Origin: Botryococcus braunii
Lineage: Eukaryota; Chlorophyta; Trebouxiophyceae
Assembly (NCBI GenBank): GCA_002005505.1
Contig: KV908350.1
Location: forward strand, 120,001-184,000
Reading direction: 5' to 3'
Length of the DNA stretch: 64,000 bases
Shown here piece by piece: positions 21,620 through 32,500 of the stretch. How positions within the stretch are numbered: the stretch's first letter is position 1; the number at the start of each line of letters is the position of its first letter. The notes under the pieces were generated by a model that saw only the letters and a list, made by a program, of their open reading frames with translations, was not told the DNA's origin and did no database searches. The position numbers were made by a program, and so were the translations under genes.

Positions 21620-23866
21620 ATGCAGAAGGTACAAGAGGGGTTGCGAATGCAGGGGAAGTCACAAATTCCCCTTCCTCCAGGGACCACCCTTACAAGGGAG
21701 CAGCGTTATGTACAGCGCGTGGCTAGGAGAGAGCATTCTGACATCCCATTGCATGCCCCTGACCCAGGTCAGGCAATTGTGAGTGAGCCAAACATGGTTG
21801 GTCTCCCTGATATGCAGGGGCAGGTTGAGACAGTCGAGGCTATGTTCGGTGCAGATGTAAGAGATGAGAGCAGTGGGTTAGACATGCCAGCAGTAGGGGA
21901 AGCTGGTGCCCAATCCCAGTCACTGGCTAGTCATGCTTATGGTGTGCAGGCTGACATTGTAGGCGCAGCTCAGGCAAGTCTGGGTAGTGTGCCCAAGTGT
22001 GAGTCCAGGAGAGAGAGAGAGCTGCTGCTCCCCTCTGCATTGCGGAAGGTGCGAGAATGTAAGGGTGCTGCACATGAGTCCAGTAGTCAAGGAGAGAGAG
22101 AGAGACTTGAGAAGGAATCAGATAATCCCGGCAGTACTGCCCAGTCCCAGCATAAGGTACATAATGTACCTTATTCTGGCAACCAGGGAGAGAGAGAGAG
22201 AGAAGGGAACAGCATCAGTAAGGCTGACAGCCCTGCTGCACCACAGCATAAGGTACAGAGTGTACCTTCTGTCACGTTGGGAAAAGTTCACGTGCCCTCA
22301 AACTTGAGGGAAGCCCAGCGCTCACCTCAGTGGGAGTTTTGGCAGCAGGCAATGCAAGAGGAGATGGAGTCTTTAGACACCCATGAGGTTATGCAGTATG
22401 TGGAAAGACCCCATGGGCAGAAAGTTATCCCTGTTCATTGGATTTTTTCTACAAAAAACGATGCACATGGGAATGTCACTCGGTTTAAAGCAAGATTGGT
22501 TGCCCAGGGTTGCAGACAGATTCCTGGTATAGATGTTGGTGAGGTTTTTGCACCTACCAGCAGCTATGGTGCTAGGAGAGCTGTGCTGGCAGTGGCTGCC
22601 ACACAAAATCTTGAGATCCACCAAGTGGATATCAAGACAGCTTTTCTCAATGGGGAGTTGGAGGAAGAGGTCTATGTGACCCAACCACCAGGATTTGAGA
22701 ATGGCAACACGAGAGTTGTGTGCAAGCTCAGGAAGGCACTCTACGGTCTTAAGCAAGCCCCACGGGCTTGGCACAAGACCTTGAGCGACAAGTTGAGCGT
22801 GATGGGGTATAGTGTGTGCAAGAGCGACGCTGGGGTATACATCAGGAGGGCCCCTGATGGTAATCTGTCGTTTATTCTTGTTTATGTCGATGATCTTCTC
22901 ATAGTTGCCAGAGTGGTTGCAGAGATTGAGTGGGGGAAAGAGTTATTGAAGAAGGACTTCACCATCCATGATTTGGGAGAGGTGAATGATTTCCTGGGGT
23001 GTCAGGTCCTACGCAATAGAGTTCAGGGCACTATTTCCATGAGTTGCACTCCCAAGATTGATGCTCTTGTGGAGAAGTTTGGCGTTGCTGATGATGGACG
23101 TGGGGTTGATACCCCCATGTCCAAGGACTTCGTGGCTAGCAGCAGACCCGAGTCCTCAGATGGTATGTCACATGGGGCTGGTACCCCTCTGCCACCTGGT
23201 CATCGATACTGCGAGTTAATTGGATCGTTACTGTACATAGCCAATACGACCCGGCCTGACATTTCTCAGGCTGTTGGAGTGTTGTCAAGGTATAGAATGA
23301 CACCCACTACCTCACACTGGAATGAGGCCATTCGAGTGCTGAAGTACTTGAGAGATACCAGAGAGTTAGCTCTTACTCTGGGTGGAAAGGGCCCTGAGCT
23401 AGAAGGCTATGTTGATGCCGACTATGCTGGGGACCTGGACCACAGGTATTCCACCACTGGCTATGTTCTATCAGTCTATGGTAGTGCCGTGGTTTGGGGA
23501 AGCAAGAAGCAGAGCTCAGTTGCTACCTCAACTGTGCAAGCTGAGTTTATGGCAGCTGGCCATATTGTGAAGGAAGCCAACTGGCTAAGGGGCTTCTTGG
23601 AAGAGATAGGGGCTGCACCTTGGAGGGTCAAAATTTTCTGTGACAACCAAGGATGCATTTCTAATTTACGGAACCCCCTGTATTCCAAATTCACAAAGCA
23701 CGTTGCAGTAAGCTTCCACTACGCTAGGGAAGCTATGGCACTTGGGCAGGTAGATATCCTCTATGTGGAATCTGCACGCAATGTGGCTGACATTATGACC
23801 AAGCCACTTGCCAAGCCCGTGTTTGTTGGTCATCGTGATTCACTAGGTTTGAGAAGATACACTTAA
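21620..23866 (+). CDS. Copia-B reverse transcriptase-RNase H ORF
   Basis: 748 codons in the frame that normally continues the upstream ORF. The first ~220 residues are a low-complexity linker with RER/GER runs and two copies of an HKV-x-x-VP motif encoded by palindromes. Copia RT follows: KVIPVHWIFSTK, QVDIKTAFLNGELEEEVYV, and the catalytic YVDDLL near residue 421. RNase H begins near 598 (DADYAGDLD), with WGSKKQSSVATSTVQAEF and the closing ADIMTKPL. All expected catalytic motifs are present. As an independent ORF it has no obvious own start, so in this copy RT would need frameshifting or trans-supply. Confidence 0.95.
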   Translation: MQKVQEGLRMQGKSQIPLPPGTTLTREQRYVQRVARREHSDIPLHAPDPGQAIVSEPNMVGLPDMQGQVETVEAMFGADVRDESSGLDMPAVGEAGAQSQSLASHAYGVQADIVGAAQASLGSVPKCESRRERELLLPSALRKVRECKGAAHESSSQGERERLEKESDNPGSTAQSQHKVHNVPYSGNQGEREREGNSISKADSPAAPQHKVQSVPSVTLGKVHVPSNLREAQRSPQWEFWQQAMQEEMESLDTHEVMQYVERPHGQKVIPVHWIFSTKNDAHGNVTRFKARLVAQGCRQIPGIDVGEVFAPTSSYGARRAVLAVAATQNLEIHQVDIKTAFLNGELEEEVYVTQPPGFENGNTRVVCKLRKALYGLKQAPRAWHKTLSDKLSVMGYSVCKSDAGVYIRRAPDGNLSFILVYVDDLLIVARVVAEIEWGKELLKKDFTIHDLGEVNDFLGCQVLRNRVQGTISMSCTPKIDALVEKFGVADDGRGVDTPMSKDFVASSRPESSDGMSHGAGTPLPPGHRYCELIGSLLYIANTTRPDISQAVGVLSRYRMTPTTSHWNEAIRVLKYLRDTRELALTLGGKGPELEGYVDADYAGDLDHRYSTTGYVLSVYGSAVVWGSKKQSSVATSTVQAEFMAAGHIVKEANWLRGFLEEIGAAPWRVKIFCDNQGCISNLRNPLYSKFTKHVAVSFHYAREAMALGQVDILYVESARNVADIMTKPLAKPVFVGHRDSLGLRRYT

Positions 23867-23886
23867 AGCATGCAGGCAAGGGGAAG

Positions 23887-24580
23887 TGTTGAGTTCTGAA
23901 CATTAATATTGAATGCCTTGTGCTTTAAGTGATCTTCATGTGTGCACTATTAGGATATGGGTCCATTGAGAACATAAGGTACCTTGAGACACGGCAGATT
24001 CTGGACGTTTTCGAACATAAGGTACAATCCTATCTAGATCACACGTTTGTCGGATGAACTCTTAAGGCTGCCCCACCGGAGTGAATACCAACTGGTTGTG
24101 AAAGATGCTGGGCATCACCAGATGCTAGTCTTGTCCGACAGTTGTGTGTGGCACTCAGCAGACAGTCGTACGGACTGTAGCTGGAGTAACTTCGTCTATT
24201 GACGACCTGTCTGCTTTGTACAGGTACGGTGCGGCAGTGTGTGTTGTATCATTGTTGCTATTGTGAGAGTGAACAAGCTTAGTGTACCCTGTAGTCACTC
24301 AAACAGATAAGGGACAGTGACTTCAGGGAGTATAGGCATGTACTTGAACGTAGCCGTCTAGAGCCTTATCTAGTGATTGCTTGATCGGTGCTTGTGTACA
24401 AGATAATGATGTAACGGAACTGGTTGTGAAAGATGCTGGGCATCACCAGATGCTAGTCTTGTCCGACAGTTGTGTGTGGCACTCAGCAGACAGTCGTACG
24501 GACTGTAGCTGGAGTAACTTCGTCTATTGACGACCTGTCTGCTTTGTACAGGGAAAGCCGATTGCCCATAACCTTTCACA
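23887..24580 (+). repeat. Copia-B 3' LTR
   Basis: Same length and, by eye, same sequence as the 5' LTR, including both 135-bp repeats. Followed by CCTAG. Confidence 0.95.
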
Positions 24581-24585
24581 CCTAG

Positions 24586-24667
24586 GATGAGTCAGAAGAA
24601 TACCTCTGAATAAGTCCAACAGTAATGCTCCCTAAGTAATTACCTGATCTAGGTCATTACCTACAAC
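24586..24667 (-). repeat. Copia-A2 left LTR, inner piece
   Basis: Continues the family-A LTR interrupted at 17569 and ends in ACAAC (24663-24667), the target duplication of Gypsy-D. One more LTR base lies beyond the other ACAAC copy at 39808-39813. Confidence 0.85.
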
Positions 24668-24964
24668 TGTAACAGGAATAGTCGCGTGTTATAGGAAAAT
24701 GACCGGACCACGAGGATTTGGACCTCCATAAAGGTCCCTTCGTGAGTTATGGTCCTCCACGCCAAGAAGTGGCTGCTTCACGCGCCAAGGGAGTGACCCC
24801 TTACTTGACAAGGCGCATTGGCGATGGAGACAGGTACACTTAGAACAGGATAGAATAAGGCTTTGGCAGAGGAAGGACCGGGCCGGACTGGACGGGTACT
24901 GAGGTGGAGCCCAAACAAGTTGTAACCATTGTTCCCGCATCCTTTGGCCGTTTCTACTGTATCA
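24668..24964 (+). repeat. Gypsy-D 5' LTR
   Basis: 297 bp, TGTAACAGG to TACTGTATCA. Followed after one base by the primer-binding site. Confidence 0.95.
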
Positions 24965-25180
24965 CTGGTATCGGCGAGAGGGGCCAAATTTTGAGCTCCT
25001 CTCGTTGAAAAAATTTCCCAAAGAAGTTTTTCAGAGAATTCTATAGATTCGGATTGGGTTAGTTGTGGTGTGTGTGGCGCTTTTAGGGGCCTACGACTCG
25101 GGTCACCGAGTTTAGGGCCCCCACCCGGACTTTCTCGATTTCCTGTGTCACCGAGCCTCGCCAGCACTGACAGCTCAGAA

Positions 25181-26512
25181 ATGGCTAGACGACAAGTTGA
25201 AGAGCTGCAGGCTGCTTTGGCCGAGGCCGAGGGGCGTGAAGCGGCAATGGCTGCCGAACTGGCTGAGTTACGACAACAGGCAGAAAACGCTGAAGTCGCG
25301 GCTCAAAACCCCGCGAACCCACAGGCAAGAATCCCGACAGTTCGAACGCATTTACCGGAAAAATTCGAGGGACGCAGGGACGATCTCGAACAATTCCTAG
25401 ACGATGGGAGGTCATATTGTGAACTCACCGGTGTGCCCGCGAACCTCAGGGTTGACTACGCAGTGCGCTGCTTAGGAAAGAGCGTGAAAAAGGTGTGGTT
25501 AACCAAAAAAGCAGCTTACGTGAGGCAAAATCCAGGTGCTGTCGTGGATTTAGCTCTCTTTGGGGATCTGTTGTCTTCTGTCTATGATAACACTGATAAG
25601 GTTGCAAAGGCAAGGGATAAACTTGATTCCGTATATCAGGGCAACGAATCAGTTGAGAAGTATGTTGAGCGCTTTACAACCTTGCTAGCAGAGGTAGAAG
25701 TCAGTGGGGACCTATCCATGGGGGAGAAAATCCATAGGTTTCGTAAAGGCCTACGTGAGGATTTAAAGAAATATTCAGCAATTAACCCTACAACAGGCAA
25801 AGGTTTTGATGATTTGGATGCCTTGATAAGTTTACTCACACGGTACGATGCCGCGGTGGGCGGGCCCTTACAGGCAAAGAGACTGAGAACCGGCCCCGGG
25901 GGCCCTAACTCAAGCATTGCAACCGCCACCGTTGGCCCAGCACCGCACGTTGCTGGCGTCGGACAGGACTGGACAATCCCCTACTACAGTCATGAATTTG
26001 GGATGATGGCAGCTGCACCGATGGTGGCAGCGCCAATCCAGATGGCCCATGGTTACCCTGCGCCGCTCGCCACGGTCGCCGCGATCCAAGGCGCGACTCC
26101 TTATCCCCGCAGGGATGGTTTACCTCCCGAGTATCGGAGGGACACTAGAGTTGCCTTTCCCCTCAACAGAAGCTGTTACGCGTGCAATACCCCTGGCCAT
26201 GAATCTTGGTTTTGCCCACTCAAAAAACTTAGAGAGGACCCTAACGCCTATCTTAATCAACAACAGTGGGACATCTTGCAACACATTGTGAAGGCCAGAC
26301 AGGAGGTAAACCAGCCTGCTCCACCAATTCCAGGTCTGGCTGGTGATTTGCTGCGGCGACGGGTAGGAGGGGGCCACAACAACTTTAGGTCCCTTGGTGT
26401 GGGAGCAGCCCCTATGCAAGGGTGGACAGCACAGGGTGGGGCCGGACGGGGGAGGAGAATCAGAGGACGGGGCCGTGGACGGGGCCGGGCAAGGGGACGC
26501 GGTAGGCCATGA
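25181..26512 (+). CDS. Gypsy-D Gag
   Basis: Start ATG 25181 (the open frame extends upstream to 25070, but this is the first Met with a sensible N-terminus). An N-terminal coiled coil (EELQAALAEAEGREAAMAAE) precedes a Retrotrans_gag capsid region with FEGRRDDLEQFLDD and a YVERFTTLLAEV helix. A zinc knuckle CYACNTPGHESWFC (CX2CX4HX4C) lies near residue 330. The protein ends in an Arg/Gly tail (repeated GRGR), a common RNA-binding feature. It forms the cytoplasmic particle that packages element RNA. Its TGA stop (26510-26512) overlaps the pol start. Confidence 0.95.
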   Translation: MARRQVEELQAALAEAEGREAAMAAELAELRQQAENAEVAAQNPANPQARIPTVRTHLPEKFEGRRDDLEQFLDDGRSYCELTGVPANLRVDYAVRCLGKSVKKVWLTKKAAYVRQNPGAVVDLALFGDLLSSVYDNTDKVAKARDKLDSVYQGNESVEKYVERFTTLLAEVEVSGDLSMGEKIHRFRKGLREDLKKYSAINPTTGKGFDDLDALISLLTRYDAAVGGPLQAKRLRTGPGGPNSSIATATVGPAPHVAGVGQDWTIPYYSHEFGMMAAAPMVAAPIQMAHGYPAPLATVAAIQGATPYPRRDGLPPEYRRDTRVAFPLNRSCYACNTPGHESWFCPLKKLREDPNAYLNQQQWDILQHIVKARQEVNQPAPPIPGLAGDLLRRRVGGGHNNFRSLGVGAAPMQGWTAQGGAGRGRRIRGRGRGRGRARGRGRP

Positions 26513-29500
26513 GTGGAGTTAGAGAAGGAAACCTCCACACTTTTGTTCCTTGGGAATCTTTTCATTCTTCTATCGAGCAACGTTGTTCTGAGTTTTTGCA
26601 TTGTTCTTTTTCTAGAGGCCCCTTTGACAATACCCTACCCGATGGAAGGTCTAAACCGACATTTGTTGCAGTACCTATAGGTAAAGCTGAGGACACCTTA
26701 TCCACTTTCGCTCGTGAGCAACAAGCAAATAAACATTTAAGTGCTTGTTTTCTAATGGGTAGTAAAGTGGCGAAATCCAAGGCAGTGTACCCATGGCTAA
26801 AAGGCATGAGAGTTATCCTGCAAGGTACCAAGGGACCTGATGTCCCCTACTCCTATGTAGTTTACCATGCCGGACCCAAATTTAGCGTATCTTTTGCTCA
26901 AGCTTTTTCAAATAGGCATTTAGCAATGCTTTTTCGTGTTAACTGTACTGGTGTGAAGGGCGTCGCTTTAGTCGATACCGGGGCGACGCACTCGTTCGTC
27001 AGACAAGACTTCCTAGCTACTCTCGGAGTGAGGCTGTCAAAGAAGTGTGTGGATGTCCAGCTGGCAGATGGACAGACCATGCGCTCGGCGGGGACAGCTA
27101 AGCTCAGGGTGCACTTATCTCAAACATATGTGGAACAGAGGGATTTCATTGTCTGCGAAACTCTGTTGGATGGGGTGGACTTAATCCTTGGTGAGGATTT
27201 TCTGAAAGAAAGAAAAGCGTTAATTGACTACAATCATGGCGCAGTTCATCTTAAACCGCCTCATTCCTCACACTACATTACACTCCTCAACCCGCTGCCC
27301 CCTAGTGAAAGAGGTACCTTACCGGCGCAAAAAGTGAATGTTATAAGTGAGGGTCAAGCTAGGCGGGCTATGCGAAAGGGTTGTCCAGGGTTTTGGGGGG
27401 TTGTGCGAGAGGCAAGGAGTGGACAGGACTCAGTTTGTGCAACACACTATCTCCATAGGGTTGCAGTGGCAACTACAGAGGGGGATAATCCTTGGGACGA
27501 AGACAGCGGAGCCACCGGCCTAAATTTAAACGAAAACTCCCGGCGTGTTATTGAGGGTATGACTGACAAGCCACAAGACTTGAAGCAATTGTTGTTAGAG
27601 TTTTTGGATGTTTTTCCAGAGAAATTGCCAGATTTACCTCCAGACAGGGGCATCTTGCACACTATACCTATGACACCCGGCCATACGCCGCCCTGTCGCC
27701 CCACTTATAGGTTGGCTGAACCAGAAGTGGCGGAGTGTCGGAGGCAGGTTGAGGAATTACTAGCACAGGGTTTCATCAGGCCGAGTGCATCACCGTATGG
27801 TAGCCCCATATTGTTTGTGAGAAAGAAAGACGGAACATTCCGAATGGTTATAGATTACAGGGCAGTTAATAAGTTAACAAGGAAGGACAAATATCCGTTG
27901 CCACGGATAGACGATCTTCTGGACAAGCTGCAGGGTTCAAAGTTCTTTACCTCTTTTGATCTCTTGTCAGGTTACCATCAAGTGCGATTACATGAATCTG
28001 ATGTTCCCAAAACCGCTTTTAGAACACCCTTAGGTTCATTTGAATTTTTGGTGCTTCCTTTTGGTCTCACGAATGCTCCCTCCACGTTTCAGAGACTGAT
28101 GAACAGTGTGTTTCATGATTTTATTCGAGAGGGTTTTGTTGTGGTTTACCTAGATGATTTGTTGGTATACAGCAAGTCCAGGGAACAGCACTTAGAGCAC
28201 TTAACTCGCATCCTTACTCGGCTGAGAGAGGAAAAACTTTATGCAAAATTATCCAAGTGTGAGTTTTTTGCTGACGAGTTGCGGTATTTGGGACATGTCG
28301 TGGGGCGCGACGGCATCAAAGTTGACCCTGCCAAAGTTCGGACTATTGTGGACTGGCCAACACCCACGGGGAGCACGCACGTACGACAATTCTTGGGACT
28401 AGCCAACTACTTCCGCAAGTTCGTCCCGGGTTACAGTACGCTTGCGGCCCCCTTAACCCGGCTCACTGGCAAAGTTCCTTGGACGTGGGGAGAAGCTGAA
28501 GAGCACGCGTTTCAAAGTTTAAAAGAAACTTTGTCCAATGCTCCTGTACTAGCACTCCCAGACAGTAGCAAGCCTTTCAAAGTGATCTCAGATGCCAGTG
28601 ACTATGGGGTGGGTGCAGTACTATTGCAAGAAGGTAGACCTGTAGCATACTTCAGTAAAAAGCTTAGTAATGCCGAACGCAATTATTCCACAACTGAGAA
28701 AGAGCTTGCAGGTGTGTTGTATGCCCTCAAGGAGTGGAGGTGTTACTTATTAGGGCAAACTTTCACAGTTGTTACGGACCATCGCGCGAATAGTTTTTTG
28801 CAAACCCAAACCCTACTCTCACCCAGACGGGCGCGCTGGGCGGAGTTTCTACAGTTATTCGACATCCAATGGGAATATGCGCCGGGATCCACTAACCCTG
28901 CTGACCCATTGTCTAGGAGTCCTCACTTAGCCGGGGCCCACGTCCGAGCCCTAGCTCGGGCCCAGGCTGGGGTTCAGGCGTCGGTTCAGGCTAGGGCAGG
29001 ACCCCTGGGGGAGCACTCTCCCCCTGTCGGAGTAGGAGCGATGGGGGTTGGGGAGGCTGCAGACTCCACCACCCTACCCACGCCGATGGACGGGTTGAGG
29101 GGATGGGGAAGGGTTTTAAGTGAGGCATATGAGATAGATTATTGGCTCCATCGTAAACAAAATCGCCGCAAGTTAAGCTTCCATAGTGGCTTGTGGAAGC
29201 GCGGTGCGCGCATTTACGTTCCCTCCCACCATATGAGTTCTGACGGTGTCGAACGTAACCTTCGTAGAGAAATCCTGGAAAATTTGCATGGACCACCTAT
29301 AGTTGGTCATCCAGGCAGGGACAGGACCCTCGAATTAGTGCAACGTTCCTGGTGGTGGCCAGGGATGGCCTCAGATGTGGCTGACTTTGTGGCCAAATGT
29401 GACTCGTGTCAACGTGTCAAAGCCCCAGCACACTTACCTGTAGGGTTACTACACCCTCTAGAAATACCTGACAGAAAGTGGCAATCAATGTCTATGGACC

Positions 29501-32500
29501 TAATCACTGGACTGCCAAGAACTAAGGAAGGATATGTGTAAAAGGTTATGGGCAGTGGCGTATCCTGTAAGCAAGCAGACAGGTCGTAAGTTCGTGCCTC
29601 TCCAGCTACAGTCCTTGACGACTGTCTGCTCTTTTAGACACATGCAACTGCATGAACAAGACTGGCATCCTTATGTGCCCAGTATCTTTCCAAACCAGTT
29701 CCGTTACATGTTGATCTGTCAATGAGCATCTACACACGGATAAGCTCCTGACGGCTGAAAGCAAGTACCTTCCTATACTCAATCAAGACTCCGTCCCTTA
29801 GCTGTTTGGGAGACTTGATTGTCCACTAAGATGGTTCACTTACAAACAAGCAATCAAACATGAACACATTACCAATACACATCCTGCATCACCGCACCTG
29901 TAAGCAAGCAGACAGGTCGTAAGTTCGTGCCTCTCCAGCTACAGTCCTTGACGACTGTCTGCTCTTTTAGACACATGCAACTGCATGAACAAGACTGGCA
30001 TCCTTATGTGCCCAGTATCTTTCCAAACCAGTTGCTCGACTATGCGGTGATCGCAGCTTTAATAGTCCTTTCACGCTAACGCGTAATCTAAATCAGATTG
30101 TACCTTATGTTCGAAGTAGACCTCATCCGAACGTGTCTTGAGGTACCTTATGTGGATAGTGGACCCGTATCCTAATAATGTACATTTGAAGATCACCTAA
30201 AGCACAAGGCATTCTATAATGTATGTTCACAACTCAACACTTCCCCTTGCCTGCATGCTTTATGTGTATCTTCTCAAACCTAGTGAATCACGATGACCAA
30301 CAAACACGGGCTTAGCAAGTGGCTTGGTCATAATGTCAGCCACATTTCGAGCAGATTCTACATAGAGGATATCTACCTGCCCAAGTGCCATAGCTTCCCT
30401 AGCATAGTGGAAGCTTACTGCAACATGCTTTGTGAATTTGGAATAAAGGGGGTTCCGTAAATTGGAAATGCATCCTTGGTTGTCACAGAAAATTTTGACT
30501 CTCCAAGGTGCAGCTCCAATCTCTTCCAAGAAGCCCCTAAGCCAGTTGGCTTCCTTCACAATATGGCCGGCTGCCATAAACTCGGCTTGCACAGTTGAGG
30601 TAGCAACTGAGCTCTGCTTCTTGCTTCCCCAAACCACGGCACTACCATAGACTGATAGAACATAGCCAGTGGTGGAATACCTGTGGTCCAGGTCCCCAGC
30701 ATAGTCGGCATCAACATAGCCTTCTAGCTCAGGCCCCTTTCCACCCAGAGTAAGAGCTAATTCTCTCGTATCTCTCAAGTACTTCAGCACTCGAATGGCC
30801 TCATTCCAGTGTGAGGTAGTGGGTGTCATTCTATACCTTGACAACACTCCAACCGCCTGAGAAATGTCAGGCCGGGTCGTATTGGCAATATATAGCAACG
30901 ATCCAATCAACTCACAGTACCGATGACCAGGTGGCAGTGGGGTACCTGCCCCATGTGACAAACCATCTGAGGACTCGGGTCTGCTGCTAGCCACGAAGTC
31001 CTTGGACATGGGGGTATCAACCACACGCCCATCATCAGCAACCCCAAACTTTTCCACAAGAGCATCAATCTTGGGAGTGCAACTCATGGAAATAGTGCTC
31101 TGAACTCTATTGCGTAGGACCTGACACCCCAGGAAATCATTCACCTCTCCCAAATCATGGATGGTGAAGTCCTTCTTCAACAACTCTTTCCCCCACTCAA
31201 TCTCTGCAACCAATCTGGCAACTATGAGAAGATCATCAACATAAACAAGAATAAAGGACAGGTTGCCATCAGGGGCCCTCCTGATGTATACACCCGCATC
31301 ACTCTTGCACACACTATACCCCATCACGCTCAACTTGTCGGTCAAGGTCTTGTGCCAAGCCCGTGGGGCTTGTTTTAGACCGTATAGTGCCTTCCTGAGC
31401 TTGCACACAACCCTCGTGTTGCCATTCTCAAATCCTGGTGGTTGGGTCACATAGACCTCTTCCTCCAACTCTCCATTGAGAAAAGCCGTCTTGATATCCA
31501 CTTGGTGGATCTCAAGATTCTGTGTGGCAGCCACTGCCAGCACAGCCCTCCTTGCCCCATAGCTGCTGGTGGGTGCAAATACCTCCCCAACATCTATCCC
31601 AGGGATCTGTCTACACCCTTGGGCAACTAACCTCGCTTTAAAGCGAGTAACATTCCCATGTGCATCAATTTTAGTGGAGAATATCCAATGGACAGGAATA
31701 ACTTTTTGTCCATGTGGTCTGTCCACATACTCTAGAACCTCATGGGTATCAAGGGAATCCATCTCTTCCCTCATTGCTTGTTGCCAAAAATCCCACTGAG
31801 GGGAGCATTGGGCTTCCCTCAGGTTAGATGGCACGTGAACCTTTCCCAGCTTGACATAAGGTACATTTTGTACCTTATGCTGAGACTCTGCAGTACTGTC
31901 AGCACTCCTGGGACTGTTGTCTTTTATATTCCTCTGATCCTGGTTCCCAGAATAAGGTACATTTTGTACCTTATGTTGAGATCCTGCAGTACAGCCAGAA
32001 CTGCCAGAGCCCTCCCCAACTCTCTCTCTTGAACTGCCAGACTCATGCGCTCCACCATTACAATCTCTCACCTTTCTCAATGCAGGTGGAAGCAGCAGCT
32101 CTCTCTCTCTCCTGGACTCACACCTAGGTACACTACTCTGACTTTCCTGAGCTGCGCCTACTGTGTCAGGCTGCACCCCATAAGCATGACTGGTTCCCAG
32201 CTCAACTTGGCTACGTGCTTCCCCTGCTGCTGGCACTTCTAGCCCACTACTCTTCTCGCTAACATCTTCTCCAAGCATAGCCTCCCCTGTCTCAACCTGC
32301 CTCTGCAAATCAGGGAGACCTACCGAGGGTGGCTCACTCACAAGTACCTGGCCTGAGCCAGGGTCATGCATGGGGACCCCTACTGAGTCCCTCCTAGCCT
32401 GGCGCTGTTCATAACGCTGATCCCTTGTGAGGGTGGTTCCTGGGGGAAGTCTATGTTGAGACTTCCCCTGGAACCTGACCCCCTCCTGCATCTTCTGCAG

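Larger units (their letters stand above)
17570..24580 (+). mobile_element. Copia-B, full-length Ty1/copia retrotransposon
   Basis: LTRs 17570-18263 and 23887-24580, each 694 bp, TG to CA, no difference seen by eye. Target duplication CCTAG at 17565-17569 and 24581-24585. Primer site GGTTATGGGCCCAC at 18264. Polypurine tract AAGGGGAAG at 23878-23886. Inserted into the left LTR of A2. The matching empty site lies in the right LTR near 46646. Coding region is complete apart from a one-base frameshift at about 21590. Confidence 0.95.
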
